DNA from: Streptomyces scabiei 87.22
GTDB taxonomy: Bacteria; Actinomycetota; Actinomycetes; Streptomycetales; Streptomycetaceae
Length of the DNA stretch: 64,000 nucleotides
Direction of reading: 5' to 3'
Assembly (NCBI RefSeq): GCF_000091305.1
Contig: NC_013929.1
Location: 124,001 to 188,000, forward strand
The position numbers were made by a program, and so were the translations under genes. Positions 44,116-52,006 of the stretch are shown piece by piece (within the stretch, counting starts at the first letter, position 1; every line of letters begins with the position of its first letter). The notes under the pieces are model-generated. The model had not been told where the DNA came from, did no database searches, and saw only the letters and a program-made list of their open reading frames with translations.

Positions 44116-44275
44116 CCGTCAACTCCGGTTCGTCGGTCTGGGGCGTGCGGCTCTGCGCACCCTGGCCTGGGATGGCGGCTCAGGAGCGACCGGAAGCCCG
44201 GCACAGCCTCACATCTGCGACTGGCCAGAATCTGGATGCTTTCTGGGGGCCCGCCGACGCCGGGTCGCGGACATG
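44116..44275 (-). promoter_or_regulatory. probable promoter region of the siderophore NRPS operon
   Basis: The 160 bp between the terminator at 44276 and the NRPS start are the only upstream non-coding DNA of an operon of nearly 19 kb. There is a short CCAG-AAT-CTGG repeat near 44224. No palindrome of the TACGCGTA type and no iron box was recognised, so its control is unclear. Confidence 0.45.
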
Positions 44276-44310
44276 CCGACCGCCCGTGTGGGCGGCACAC
44301 GGGCGGTCGG
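44276..44310 (-). terminator. terminator after the MOSC gene; boundary between the two clusters
   Basis: A perfect 15-bp stem, CCGACCGCCCGTGTG (44276-44290) with CACACGGGCGGTCGG (44296-44310), has a 5-nt loop. It lies 24 bp past the MOSC stop and separates its transcript from the NRPS operon downstream. Confidence 0.85.
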
Positions 44311-44333
44311 GCGAGGGGGCCGCGGCCTGGCGA

Positions 44334-44876
44334 TCAGACTCGGCCGAGCGGCAGATGGGGCTCCGGGGGGAGTTCCACCTCGATCGCGTCACCGGCGCGC
44401 ACCACACCGGCCGCCCGTACGACGCTCATGATTCCCGCCTTGTGCGTGACGGCACCGGCGTCGTCCCGGCCGACGACGTGTTTCAGCAGGCCGTCCTGGA
44501 AGTCGTCGATCTGCTTGCAGGGCGTGCGCAGGCCGGTCACCTCCAGCACCGCGTCATGGCCGATCCGCAGGACGGTGCCGACGGGCAGGCCGAGCAGGTG
44601 GATGCCGCGGGTGGTGATGTTCTCCCCCAACGCTCCGGGCACCACCCGGAACCCCGCGGCGCCCCACTCCTCAAGAGCCTCCTCGGGCATCAGGTGGACC
44701 TGGCGCAGGTTCGGCCGGGTGGGATCCTGCTCGACCCGCACCCGGTGCTTGACCGTCCGACCGGCGTGGGCGTCGCCCGCCACGCCCAGGCCGGCCAGCA
44801 GGGTGATGCTCTCCCGGTTCGGTTTGCTGAACGCGTGCCCGCTGTCGCGGCTGACCGCCGTCACCGTCCCGGTCAC
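44334..44876 (-). CDS. MOSC domain protein
   Basis: 180 residues. GITLLAGLGVAGDAHAG-like start segments (LLAGLGVAGDAHAGRTVKHR), VHLMPEEALEEWGA, PGALGENITTRGIHLLGLPV and the conserved cysteine motif VTGLRTPCKQIDDFQ mark a stand-alone MOSC domain. That is the molybdenum-cofactor sulfurase C-terminal fold, also found in YiiM and mARC. Such proteins handle sulfur or reduce N-hydroxylated compounds (YiiM-type and mARC). This is suggestive because the neighbouring cluster encodes N-oxygenases, but the link is inference. Its start overlaps the stop of the preceding 99-residue gene, so the two are coupled. Confidence 0.85.
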   Translation of the reverse strand: MTGTVTAVSRDSGHAFSKPNRESITLLAGLGVAGDAHAGRTVKHRVRVEQDPTRPNLRQVHLMPEEALEEWGAAGFRVVPGALGENITTRGIHLLGLPVGTVLRIGHDAVLEVTGLRTPCKQIDDFQDGLLKHVVGRDDAGAVTHKAGIMSVVRAAGVVRAGDAIEVELPPEPHLPLGRV

Positions 44877-45172
44877 GCGCCGGAACCTCGCACGCGGGCC
44901 CCCGCGCGCTCACGGCACGCGACCTTCGTCGCCTCGACGGTGCTGCGGGCCAACGCGATCGCGTCGAAGAGGAGTTCGCCGCGCATCGCGTCGCCGCCGG
45001 GGACGTGCTGCCGGCTGCGCAGCAGGACGGCGGCGCAGGACAGTGCGTCGCAGGCCGCGCTGATCTCCGGGGGGATGCGCCGCAGCCGCGGGGCGCGCAG
45101 CTCCGCGGCCAGCTGTTCAAGGTCGCGCACGACCGTCGCGAGGTCCACGGTCGTCTCGTGAACGGTACTCAC
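44873..45172 (-). CDS. small helical protein of unknown function
   Basis: 99 residues from ATG 45172. It is predicted largely helical (TTVDLATVVRDLEQLAAELR; ISAACDALSCAAVLLRSRQH; ELLFDAIALARSTVEATKVA) and ends in a basic tail. No domain is recognised. Its stop overlaps the MOSC start by four bases, and the carbamoyltransferase stop lies 71 bp upstream in the same direction, so a three-gene operon is plausible. The two cysteines near the middle could bind metal or form a disulfide, but nothing proves a function. Confidence 0.6.
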   Translation of the reverse strand: MSTVHETTVDLATVVRDLEQLAAELRAPRLRRIPPEISAACDALSCAAVLLRSRQHVPGGDAMRGELLFDAIALARSTVEATKVACRERAGARVRGSGA

Positions 45173-45243
45173 CCAATGGCTCCCTTCTCCTCCCCGGCTC
45201 CGGGACGCCGCTCACCGGTGTCCCGGAGCGAGGGCCACAGACG

Positions 45244-47043
45244 TCAAGCGGACCGGTCCGTCTTCGTGACGAGGTAGTTGCCGAGCACCAGGTAGTCGAT
45301 CTCCGTGCCCAGGAAGCAGTTCACCGCGTCGGCCGGCGAGCACACGATGGGCTCGCCCGCCACGTTGAACGAGGTGTTGATCAGGCAGGGCACGTCGGTC
45401 AGCGTGGTGAACCGGCGAAGCAGCGACGTCAGCAGCGGCGCGTCCTCGTCGGTGAGCGTCTGCACCCGGGAGGTGCCGTCCACGTGCGTGGCGCCGGGGA
45501 TGATGTCGTGGTACTCCGGCCGCACCGGGAAGACGAACGTCATGTACGGCGAACGCTTCTTGCGGCCCATCTCGAAGATCTTCGGGGCGTCCGACTCCAG
45601 CACGATCGGCGCGAACGGCCGGAACGGCTCGCGGTGCTTGACCCGCGTGTTGATGACGTCCTTGATGTCCGGGAACTTGGGGTTGGCCAGGATGCTGCGG
45701 TGTCCGAGGGCGCGCGGACCGTGTTCCAGCCGGCCCTGGAACCAGCCGATCACGACCTTCTCCGTGAGCAGCTTCGCCACCTGGTCGACGACCTCGTCCT
45801 CGGCCAGCCGGGTCCACCGCACCCGCCCGGTGAACTCGCGCAGGGACTGCTCGATGGTGTCGCTGTCGTACTCCGGCCCGAGGTAGGGGGTGACCGAGCC
45901 GGCGAACTTCACCTCGGCGCTGGTGTCCGGGTGGTTGGCCCAGGCGTGGACGGCGGCGCCGATGACGACTCCGGTGTCACTGGCACCGAAGCTGACCGAC
46001 ATGTCCTCGAAGCGCGAACTTTCGAGCAGCTTGGTGTTGTTCACGCAGTTCAGCGCGAGGCCGCCCTCGAACAGCAGGTGGTTCAGCTCGGTGCGGGCCT
46101 CCAGCGCGCGGAGCTGGTGGCTGGTGACGACCGTGAGCATCTCCTGGGCCGCGGCGGCCAGGTTGGCCTTGTACTCGACGGTGTCCTCGTAGGGTCCGAA
46201 GTACTTCGCGAACAGGTCGTCGAAGGCGCGGCCGTTCTCCGGGTCGTGCGGCCGGCAGAGGGTGTAGCGCCCGTCCTCGTGCAGCTGGACGATGTGTTCG
46301 AGGAACGGGTTCGGTGAGGGCGGCTCGGCGAACCCGGAAAGGCCCATGACCTTGTACTCGTCGTTGTTGGGCACGAAGCCCAGGTACCGGGTGATGGAGG
46401 CGAAGAGGTTGCCGAGCGAGTCGTTCGCGCTGATCGTCGACTCGTCGAAGACCCGGATGCGGCCGTCGCGGATCTCACCGATCAGGGAGGAGAACAGTTC
46501 GGCGCGGCCGTCACTGATCAGGAACGCGGTGTCCTTCTGCCCCGCCATGTAGTAGCCGGTCATCGCGTGCGCGAGGTGGTGCTGCACGAACACCACCTTG
46601 TCCGGATCCGGGGTGAACCCGGTGCGTGCGGCGAAGTCGGCGAGGATCGCGTCCGGGCCGAGCGCCCCGTCGAACAGCGCGCCGAGGTGGCTCAGCCGGA
46701 GGACCTTGTCCGCCGGCTTCAGCGGAGCCCCGGCCAGTTCGGCCATCATCGCGTCGAAGACCTGGTCGGAGAATTTCCACGGTATGGCGATGAGATCGAC
46801 GTCGGAGAACTCGATCCCCGCTTTTTCGAGGCACCACTTCACCGCGTCGGCGGGGAAGTCGGAGGTCTTCTTCTCCCGGTTGAGCCGCTCTTCCTCGACG
46901 GCAGCCACCAGTTTGCCGTCGATCAGCAGCGCGGCACCCGCGTCATGGCCGAGAACGTAATGCTTTTCGGTGCCGACCGCGCCATACTGCTCGGCGAAGA
47001 GTTCTGCGCCCCGGGTGAACCCGTTGCACCCCAGAACAATCAT
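45244..47043 (-). CDS. carbamoyltransferase, NodU/CmcH/TobZ family
   Basis: 599 residues from ATG 47043 (MIVLGCNGFTRGAELFAEQY); an earlier in-frame start at 47103 lacks homology. The N-terminal domain carries GHDAGAALLIDGKLVAAVEE, EERLNREKKTSDFP and VFVQHHLAHAMTGYYMAG. The second domain has FEGGLALNCVNNTKLL, GASDTGVVIGAAVHA, and the C-terminal FQGRLEHGPRALGHRSILAN and NTSFNVAGEPIVCSPADAV. The family makes carbamoyl-adenylate from carbamoyl phosphate and ATP and transfers carbamoyl to a hydroxyl (TobZ, CmcH, NodU). The product of this cluster probably carries an O-carbamate, or an N-carbamoyl group, as tailoring. Length and motifs are normal for the family. Confidence 0.9.
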   Translation of the reverse strand: MIVLGCNGFTRGAELFAEQYGAVGTEKHYVLGHDAGAALLIDGKLVAAVEEERLNREKKTSDFPADAVKWCLEKAGIEFSDVDLIAIPWKFSDQVFDAMMAELAGAPLKPADKVLRLSHLGALFDGALGPDAILADFAARTGFTPDPDKVVFVQHHLAHAMTGYYMAGQKDTAFLISDGRAELFSSLIGEIRDGRIRVFDESTISANDSLGNLFASITRYLGFVPNNDEYKVMGLSGFAEPPSPNPFLEHIVQLHEDGRYTLCRPHDPENGRAFDDLFAKYFGPYEDTVEYKANLAAAAQEMLTVVTSHQLRALEARTELNHLLFEGGLALNCVNNTKLLESSRFEDMSVSFGASDTGVVIGAAVHAWANHPDTSAEVKFAGSVTPYLGPEYDSDTIEQSLREFTGRVRWTRLAEDEVVDQVAKLLTEKVVIGWFQGRLEHGPRALGHRSILANPKFPDIKDVINTRVKHREPFRPFAPIVLESDAPKIFEMGRKKRSPYMTFVFPVRPEYHDIIPGATHVDGTSRVQTLTDEDAPLLTSLLRRFTTLTDVPCLINTSFNVAGEPIVCSPADAVNCFLGTEIDYLVLGNYLVTKTDRSA

Positions 47044-47298
47044 GGCAAATTCCTTCTCTGTTGTGCTGAGTCGCGCGGATACTCGAGCGGCTTGTCCCGC
47101 CAACGAATTTCCCGGCCAGGTTACGGGCGCGGATCAACCCGCCGCAATGTGCGAGATTCACCGCCGTATATGCATTTCTCACATCCGCACAAATACGTGA
47201 CTGTCGAGTACAGTGAGATCCCGCTGCCGCTGACCAATTTCCGGCGGCATTCGTATGCGCCGTAATTTCGCATCGAGCCAGTCCTGGGGAGGGCTGCT
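47044..47298. promoter_or_regulatory. divergent promoter region, carbamoyltransferase / esterase
   Basis: 255 bp, comparatively A/T-rich, between divergent starts. An imperfect palindrome ACTGT-CGAGT-ACAGT lies at 47200-47214 and GGGGAGGG precedes the esterase ATG. Promoters are expected in both directions but no clear sigma consensus is claimed. Confidence 0.45.
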
Positions 47299-48276
47299 AT
47301 GCCATTGGACCGCATACTCCGCAACCTGATCGCCTGGCAACGCGCCGACGGCCCTCCGGTTCCGGTCCGTGACCTCGGGGTCGCCGAGGCCCGCGAGCGG
47401 TATCTCGCCAACGCGACCGGCCAGCCCCGGCGTCGCGGGGGCCCCCGCGACGCCGTCACCGCCGTCGACCGGACGGTCGACGCCGCGGACGGGGTGACGT
47501 TCCGGTGCCGGGTCTACACACCGGGGACGGACGAGGGGCGGCTGGTCACCTATCTGCACGGCGGCGGCTGGGCGCTGGGCGACATCGACAGCCACGACCA
47601 GGTCTGCCGCATCGTGGCCGCGTCGCTGGGTGCGGTGGTCGTCTCGGCCGACTACCGCCGGGCACCGGAGTTCCCCTATCCCACCCCCCTCCTCGACGCC
47701 GTCGCCGCGGCGCGCTGGGCCGGTCGCGCCTTCCCCGGACGCGAGCACGTGCTCGCCGGTGACAGCGCGGGCGCCAGCCTGGCGATCGGTGTGGCACTGG
47801 ACGCGCGCGACTCCGGCGAACTGAGGTTCGCCGCCCAGCTGCTGCTGTACCCGCCGGTGGACCCGCGGCTGCTGTTCGCCGCGGCCGGCGAACACGCCGA
47901 GGGCTATCTGCTGTCCGTCGACGACATGGCGTACCACTACGACCTGTACGTCCCCGACCTGGAGCGGCGTCTCGATCCCGCGATCGACCTGCTCAGCGCT
48001 GACCTGCGGCACCTGCCGCCGACGGTGGTCGCTACGGCCGAGTTCGACCCGCTCCACGACGAGGGCGTCGAACTGGCCGACAAACTGGCCGTCGCCGGGG
48101 TGCCGGTCCGTCATGTGCCGGGGCCGGGTCTGGTGCACGGCTACTTCCTGATGCAGGACATCGTGCCCGCCGCCGCCACCCGCTCCCGGGACGTTCTCCA
48201 GGAGCTGGAGACGATGCTGCGCGCGACGCGGAGACCCGCGCCCGGGTGGTACGCCGAAGCGGTGGGGGTGGACTGA
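47299..48276 (+). CDS. HSL-family alpha/beta hydrolase (esterase)
   Basis: 325 residues from ATG 47299 with GGGGAGGG upstream. It has the hormone-sensitive-lipase signature: oxyanion-hole motif LVTYLHGGGWALGDIDS (HGGG at 87-90), nucleophile GDSAGAS (Ser156), an acidic residue in VVATAEFDPLHDEG and a histidine in GLVHGYFLMQ. There is no signal peptide. It is the only gene of the cluster read rightward. Possible roles are hydrolysis of an ester or carbamate in the product, or self-protection. The natural substrate cannot be read from sequence. Confidence 0.85.
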   Translation: MPLDRILRNLIAWQRADGPPVPVRDLGVAEARERYLANATGQPRRRGGPRDAVTAVDRTVDAADGVTFRCRVYTPGTDEGRLVTYLHGGGWALGDIDSHDQVCRIVAASLGAVVVSADYRRAPEFPYPTPLLDAVAAARWAGRAFPGREHVLAGDSAGASLAIGVALDARDSGELRFAAQLLLYPPVDPRLLFAAAGEHAEGYLLSVDDMAYHYDLYVPDLERRLDPAIDLLSADLRHLPPTVVATAEFDPLHDEGVELADKLAVAGVPVRHVPGPGLVHGYFLMQDIVPAAATRSRDVLQELETMLRATRRPAPGWYAEAVGVD

Positions 48277-48315
48277 GCCGCCGGGGCGTCCGGATCGGCC
48301 GGGCGCCCGAGCCGA

Positions 48316-48353
48316 CGAGGCGCCGACCGGGAATCTCCCCGGTCGGCGCCTCG
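48316..48353. terminator. bidirectional terminator between esterase and acyl-AMP ligase
   Basis: A perfect 16-bp stem, CGAGGCGCCGACCGGG (48316-48331) with its complement (48338-48353), lies between convergent stops at 48276 and 48372. Confidence 0.85.
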
Positions 48354-48371
48354 ACCCGTGGGTGGCCGCCG

Positions 48372-50120
48372 TCAGGAGGCGGCCCGCTTCCGGCGTCGCT
48401 CGCGCAGCACCTCCGCCACGCCCGGCTCGTGGTCGGCGTACAGCACCTTCAGTTCCTCGTCCAGGAACAGCCGTCGCATCACCACGCGCTGGATCTTCCC
48501 GCTCGTGGTGCGCCGCACCCCGCCGCGCCGCAGCAGGCATACACCGCTGACGGGGACCCCGAACTTCCGGACCACCGTCTGCCGGATCCCGTCGGCCAGA
48601 GCGCGCAGGCACTCCTCGGCCGGGCGGCCGAGGACCTCGTGCGTGACGACCAGCGCCTGCGCGGGGACGAGACCCGCCGTCGGCACGGTGAACGCGGCCC
48701 CGGCGGAGGCCAGTTCGGGGTACCGCGCCCGCAGCTCACGCTCGACGTCCTGCGGGTGGAGGTGCCGGCCGCCCACGGTCAGCACCTCCTGGAGCCGGCC
48801 CGCCACATACAGCTCGCCCTCGAGCACGGTCCCCAGGTCGCCGGTGCGAACGAACCCACTCGCCAGGAAGGCGTGTTCCGTCGCCGCCGGGTCGTTCCAG
48901 TACTGCCGGGCGAGGCTGGGGCCCCGCAGCCAGATCTCGCCGATGTCGCCGGGCTCCGCTTCGTCGCCGGTACGCGCGTCGACGATCCGCACCTCGTAGT
49001 CGTGCGGTGTCCCGCAGCTCACCAGCTCGACACCGGCCTCGGCCGGGACGAACCGGTGCCGCTTCACCTCGTCGGCGTCGACGGTCGTGACCACCGCCTT
49101 GCGCCGTGCCGCGGCGGAGACGAAGACCGTCGCCTCCGCCATGCCGTAGCAGGGGCACAGCGCGTCGTCGCGCAGCCCCGCGGGGGCGAAGCGCTTCGCG
49201 AACGCGTCCAGCGTCGCGATGTCGATCCGCTCCGAGCCGTTCGAGGCGATCCGCCACCGGGACAGGTCCAGGCCGGCCATCTGCTCCTCGGTGACCCGGG
49301 CGCAGCACAGTTCGTAGGCGAAGTTCGGCGCCGCGGACGAGCAGATGTCGTAGTCGCTGATCAACCGCAGCCAGTGGTGCGGCCGTTGCAAGAACGCACT
49401 GGGCCGCATCAGCACGCAGGTGGCGCCGAGGAGCAGCGCGGGCAGGAGCTGACCGAGCAGCCCCATGTCGTGGTAGAGCGGAAGCCACCCGCCCAGCCGC
49501 ACGTCCGCCGTCAGTCCGAAGGCGCGGCGCTGGCCGTCCACGTTGTGCAGCAGGTTGCCGTGGCTGAGCACGACGCCCTTGGGCTCGCCCGTCGTACCGG
49601 AGGTGTACTGGAGCATCGCGACGGTCCGTCGGTCCGGCTCCCGCGGTGTCCAGGCCTCCGGGTCCGGCAGGGCCCCGCCGTCCGTCGCCACCACCCGGGC
49701 GCCGAGCCCGCGGGTCCGTGCCCAGACCTGGACCTCGGGCAGGTTCGCGCCGTCGGTCAGCACCACGGAGACCGCGGCGTTGCGGGCGATGCCGCTCACC
49801 CGCTCCTGCTCGTGGCGGTAGCGGCCGGGCAGCGGGGCGGGTACGGCCACCACTCCGGCGTACAGGCACCCCGCGTACGCGGCGGCGAAGTCGAATCCGG
49901 TCGGGTACAGCAGCAACACCCGGGTTCCGACCGGGTAGCGGGCGGCCAGCCAGGCGCCGATCCTCCTGGCCTCGGCGTCCAGGGCGGCGTACGACCACCG
50001 GGTGGCGCCGTCGGGTCGTTCCACGTCGTCCACGAAGATCACCGCGGTGTGTTCCGGTGTCGAGAGCGCGTGCTCACGTATCACCGCAGCAGCACTGGTG
50101 GCATGCGGCAAATCGACCAT
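48372..50120 (-). CDS. fatty-acyl-AMP ligase (FAAL) 1
   Basis: About 582 residues from ATG 50120 (MVDLPHATSAAAVIREHALS); a TTG nine bases earlier is possible. The ANL fold is of FAAL type: GTRVLLLYPTGFDFAAAYAG, A3 MLQYTSGTTGEPKGVVLSHG, VGWLPLYHDMGLLGQLLPAL-like segments, FAAL-specific MRPSAFLQRPHHWLRLISDY and SAAPNFAYELC, then ACYGMAEAT-like PCYGMAEATVFVSAA. The C-terminal domain has VGGRHLHPQDVEREL. FAALs adenylate a fatty acid and pass it to an acyl carrier protein rather than to CoA. It is separated from FAAL 2 by a hairpin and 164 bp, so it may have its own promoter. A partner carrier is probably one of the two ACPs at 54732 and 55604. Confidence 0.88.
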   Translation of the reverse strand: MVDLPHATSAAAVIREHALSTPEHTAVIFVDDVERPDGATRWSYAALDAEARRIGAWLAARYPVGTRVLLLYPTGFDFAAAYAGCLYAGVVAVPAPLPGRYRHEQERVSGIARNAAVSVVLTDGANLPEVQVWARTRGLGARVVATDGGALPDPEAWTPREPDRRTVAMLQYTSGTTGEPKGVVLSHGNLLHNVDGQRRAFGLTADVRLGGWLPLYHDMGLLGQLLPALLLGATCVLMRPSAFLQRPHHWLRLISDYDICSSAAPNFAYELCCARVTEEQMAGLDLSRWRIASNGSERIDIATLDAFAKRFAPAGLRDDALCPCYGMAEATVFVSAAARRKAVVTTVDADEVKRHRFVPAEAGVELVSCGTPHDYEVRIVDARTGDEAEPGDIGEIWLRGPSLARQYWNDPAATEHAFLASGFVRTGDLGTVLEGELYVAGRLQEVLTVGGRHLHPQDVERELRARYPELASAGAAFTVPTAGLVPAQALVVTHEVLGRPAEECLRALADGIRQTVVRKFGVPVSGVCLLRRGGVRRTTSGKIQRVVMRRLFLDEELKVLYADHEPGVAEVLRERRRKRAAS

Positions 50121-50258
50121 GACCCTCAATTCCTCTTTCCTGCCGCGTGCACGGCTCGATACCCCGGGACGTCGTGCCGACGCCTCGTCAGGGGCGGGTG
50201 GATGGAGTGACGGATGGGCGGGGGTGCGGCATCACGGCAGGTGGGTGGTGGCCGGCGT

Positions 50259-50280
50259 CGCGGGCGCCGTGGCGCCCGCG
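50259..50280 (-). terminator. hairpin between the two FAAL genes
   Basis: CGCGGGCGCC-GT-GGCGCCCGCG is a perfect 10-bp stem starting five bases after the FAAL 2 stop. It may end most operon transcripts before FAAL 1. Confidence 0.65.
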
Positions 50281-50284
50281 GCTG

Positions 50285-52006
50285 TCACCGGGGCGCTGCC
50301 CCGCTCGCGCCTCGGATCGGGGCGGCGGGCGCGCCCTCGACGAACAGGTGCCGGGCCTTGGCCCGCTGAAGCTTGCCGCTGGTCGTCTTGGGGATGCTCC
50401 GCTTCGGCACGAGATGGATCGCGGCCGGGGTCACACCGGTCCGCGAGCTCACCGCGGCCCGCACGGCCTGGCGCAGGGCCTCGTGCTGCGCGCCGTCCAG
50501 TTCGGTCTCGACGATCAGATGGAGTTCCTCGGAGTCGGCGTCCTCGGGCCGGTGCCCCACCGCGATCACGGCGCCCAGGCGCACCCCGGGCACGGTCTCG
50601 GCGGCCTGCTCGAAGTCCGAGGGGAAGTAGTTGGCCCCCCGCATGATGATCAGGTCCTTGGCCCGGCTGGTGATCCGCAGGCTGCCGTCGCGCAGGTAGC
50701 CGATGTCGCCGGTCCGCCACCAGTCCGTCGCGTCCGTCGCGGCGGCGGACTCCTCCGGCAGGTCGAAGTACCCGGTCGTGCGCGAGCGACTGCGGAACTG
50801 GACGTGTCCGATCCGGTTCTCCCCCAGGGGGTCGCCGTTGTCGTCCACGACACGGACCTCCGCGTCGGCCACGGGCACGCCGCAGTCGACCACCTGCACC
50901 GCGGTCGGGCTCTGCGGGTCGACGTCGACCACCCGTCCCCCGGTGACGGCGGTCTCCCGGTCGATGGAGTCGTACCGGAACGGCGCGTCGGGCCGCTTGA
51001 CGGTGATGACCAGGGTGGCCTCGGCCATCCCGTAGCCCGGTGTGAACGCCCGTGGCGGCAGACCCCACCGGGAGAACCGCTCGACGAAGCGCCGGGCGGT
51101 GGCGGGCTGGACGGGTTCCGCGCCGCAGAACGCCATGCGCCAGCAGGACAGGTCCACTCCGTCCAGCTCCTCGTCGCGCACCCGCGAGGTGACGTAGCCG
51201 TAGGCGAAGTTCGGCGCGGCGGCGACGGCACCGCGGTAGGTGCTGATGTGCCGCAGCCACTCTCCCGGGGCGCGCAGGAAGCGGGTGGGGGGCATCAGCA
51301 CCGTGCCGCCGCCGACATAGACGGGGCACAGGACGCCGGTGATCAGCCCCATGTCGTGGTACAGCGGCGCCCAGCTGACCGTCGTGTCCGCGCGCGTCCA
51401 CCCGGTGGCGTCGGTCAGCTGCCTGCAGTTGGCCGCCAGGGCGGCGTGCGAGATCATGACGCCCTTGGGCCTGCCTGTCGAGCCCGAGGTGCACTGGATC
51501 AGCGCCGTGTCGTCAAGGTCCGGCCGTCGGATCGGGTGCGAGGGAGCGTCACTGGCGATGGCCCGCGCGTACAGTGCGGCACCGTCGAGCAGGGTCGCGC
51601 CCGCGAGCTCGGGCAGGGCCTCGATGACGGCTTCCGTGGTGACGACCGCGGCGGGCCGCAGATACGCCACCAGTTCCTTCATCTGGCCCGCGAACCCGGC
51701 GGCACCGCCGAACCGTATCGGTACCGCGATCGCCGTCGGTACGGCGCCGAGCAGCTGGGTGCCGAAGAAGGCGGTGAGGAACTCCACGCCCGTGGGCAGG
51801 CAGAGCAGCACCCGGTCGCCATGTCCGACTCCCCGCTCGGCGAGGGCGGCCGCACACCGGGCGGCGTTGCCGACCAGGGCGTCGTAGCGCAGGGTGTCCT
51901 CGGTGCCGGGCTCCGGGATCAGCGTGAGCGCCGATCCGTCGGAGCCGCGTTCCGCCTCTGCCAGCAGGGCGTGCCACACGCTCGGGAACGGGTCTGTCAC
52001 GGTCAT
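50285..52006 (-). CDS. fatty-acyl-AMP ligase (FAAL) 2
   Basis: 573 residues from ATG 52006, overlapping the stop of the fusion gene by ATGA. It has A3 LIQCTSGSTGRPKGVMISHA, SWAPLYHDMGLITGVLCPVY, the FAAL-type MPPTRFLRAPGEWLRHISTY and AAAPNFAYGYVTSRV, TPGYGMAEATLVITVK, and C-terminal ARDLIIMRGANYFPSDFEQA-like and IPKTTSGKLQRAKARHLFV with the catalytic lysine. The FAAL pattern (LPLYHDMG and PNFAYG) distinguishes it from acyl-CoA synthetases. Two different FAALs suggest that two different acids, or one acid and two carriers, are used. It is tightly coupled to the aminotransferase-reductase, which suggests it supplies that enzyme with acyl-ACP. Confidence 0.88.
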   Translation of the reverse strand: MTVTDPFPSVWHALLAEAERGSDGSALTLIPEPGTEDTLRYDALVGNAARCAAALAERGVGHGDRVLLCLPTGVEFLTAFFGTQLLGAVPTAIAVPIRFGGAAGFAGQMKELVAYLRPAAVVTTEAVIEALPELAGATLLDGAALYARAIASDAPSHPIRRPDLDDTALIQCTSGSTGRPKGVMISHAALAANCRQLTDATGWTRADTTVSWAPLYHDMGLITGVLCPVYVGGGTVLMPPTRFLRAPGEWLRHISTYRGAVAAAPNFAYGYVTSRVRDEELDGVDLSCWRMAFCGAEPVQPATARRFVERFSRWGLPPRAFTPGYGMAEATLVITVKRPDAPFRYDSIDRETAVTGGRVVDVDPQSPTAVQVVDCGVPVADAEVRVVDDNGDPLGENRIGHVQFRSRSRTTGYFDLPEESAAATDATDWWRTGDIGYLRDGSLRITSRAKDLIIMRGANYFPSDFEQAAETVPGVRLGAVIAVGHRPEDADSEELHLIVETELDGAQHEALRQAVRAAVSSRTGVTPAAIHLVPKRSIPKTTSGKLQRAKARHLFVEGAPAAPIRGASGAAPR

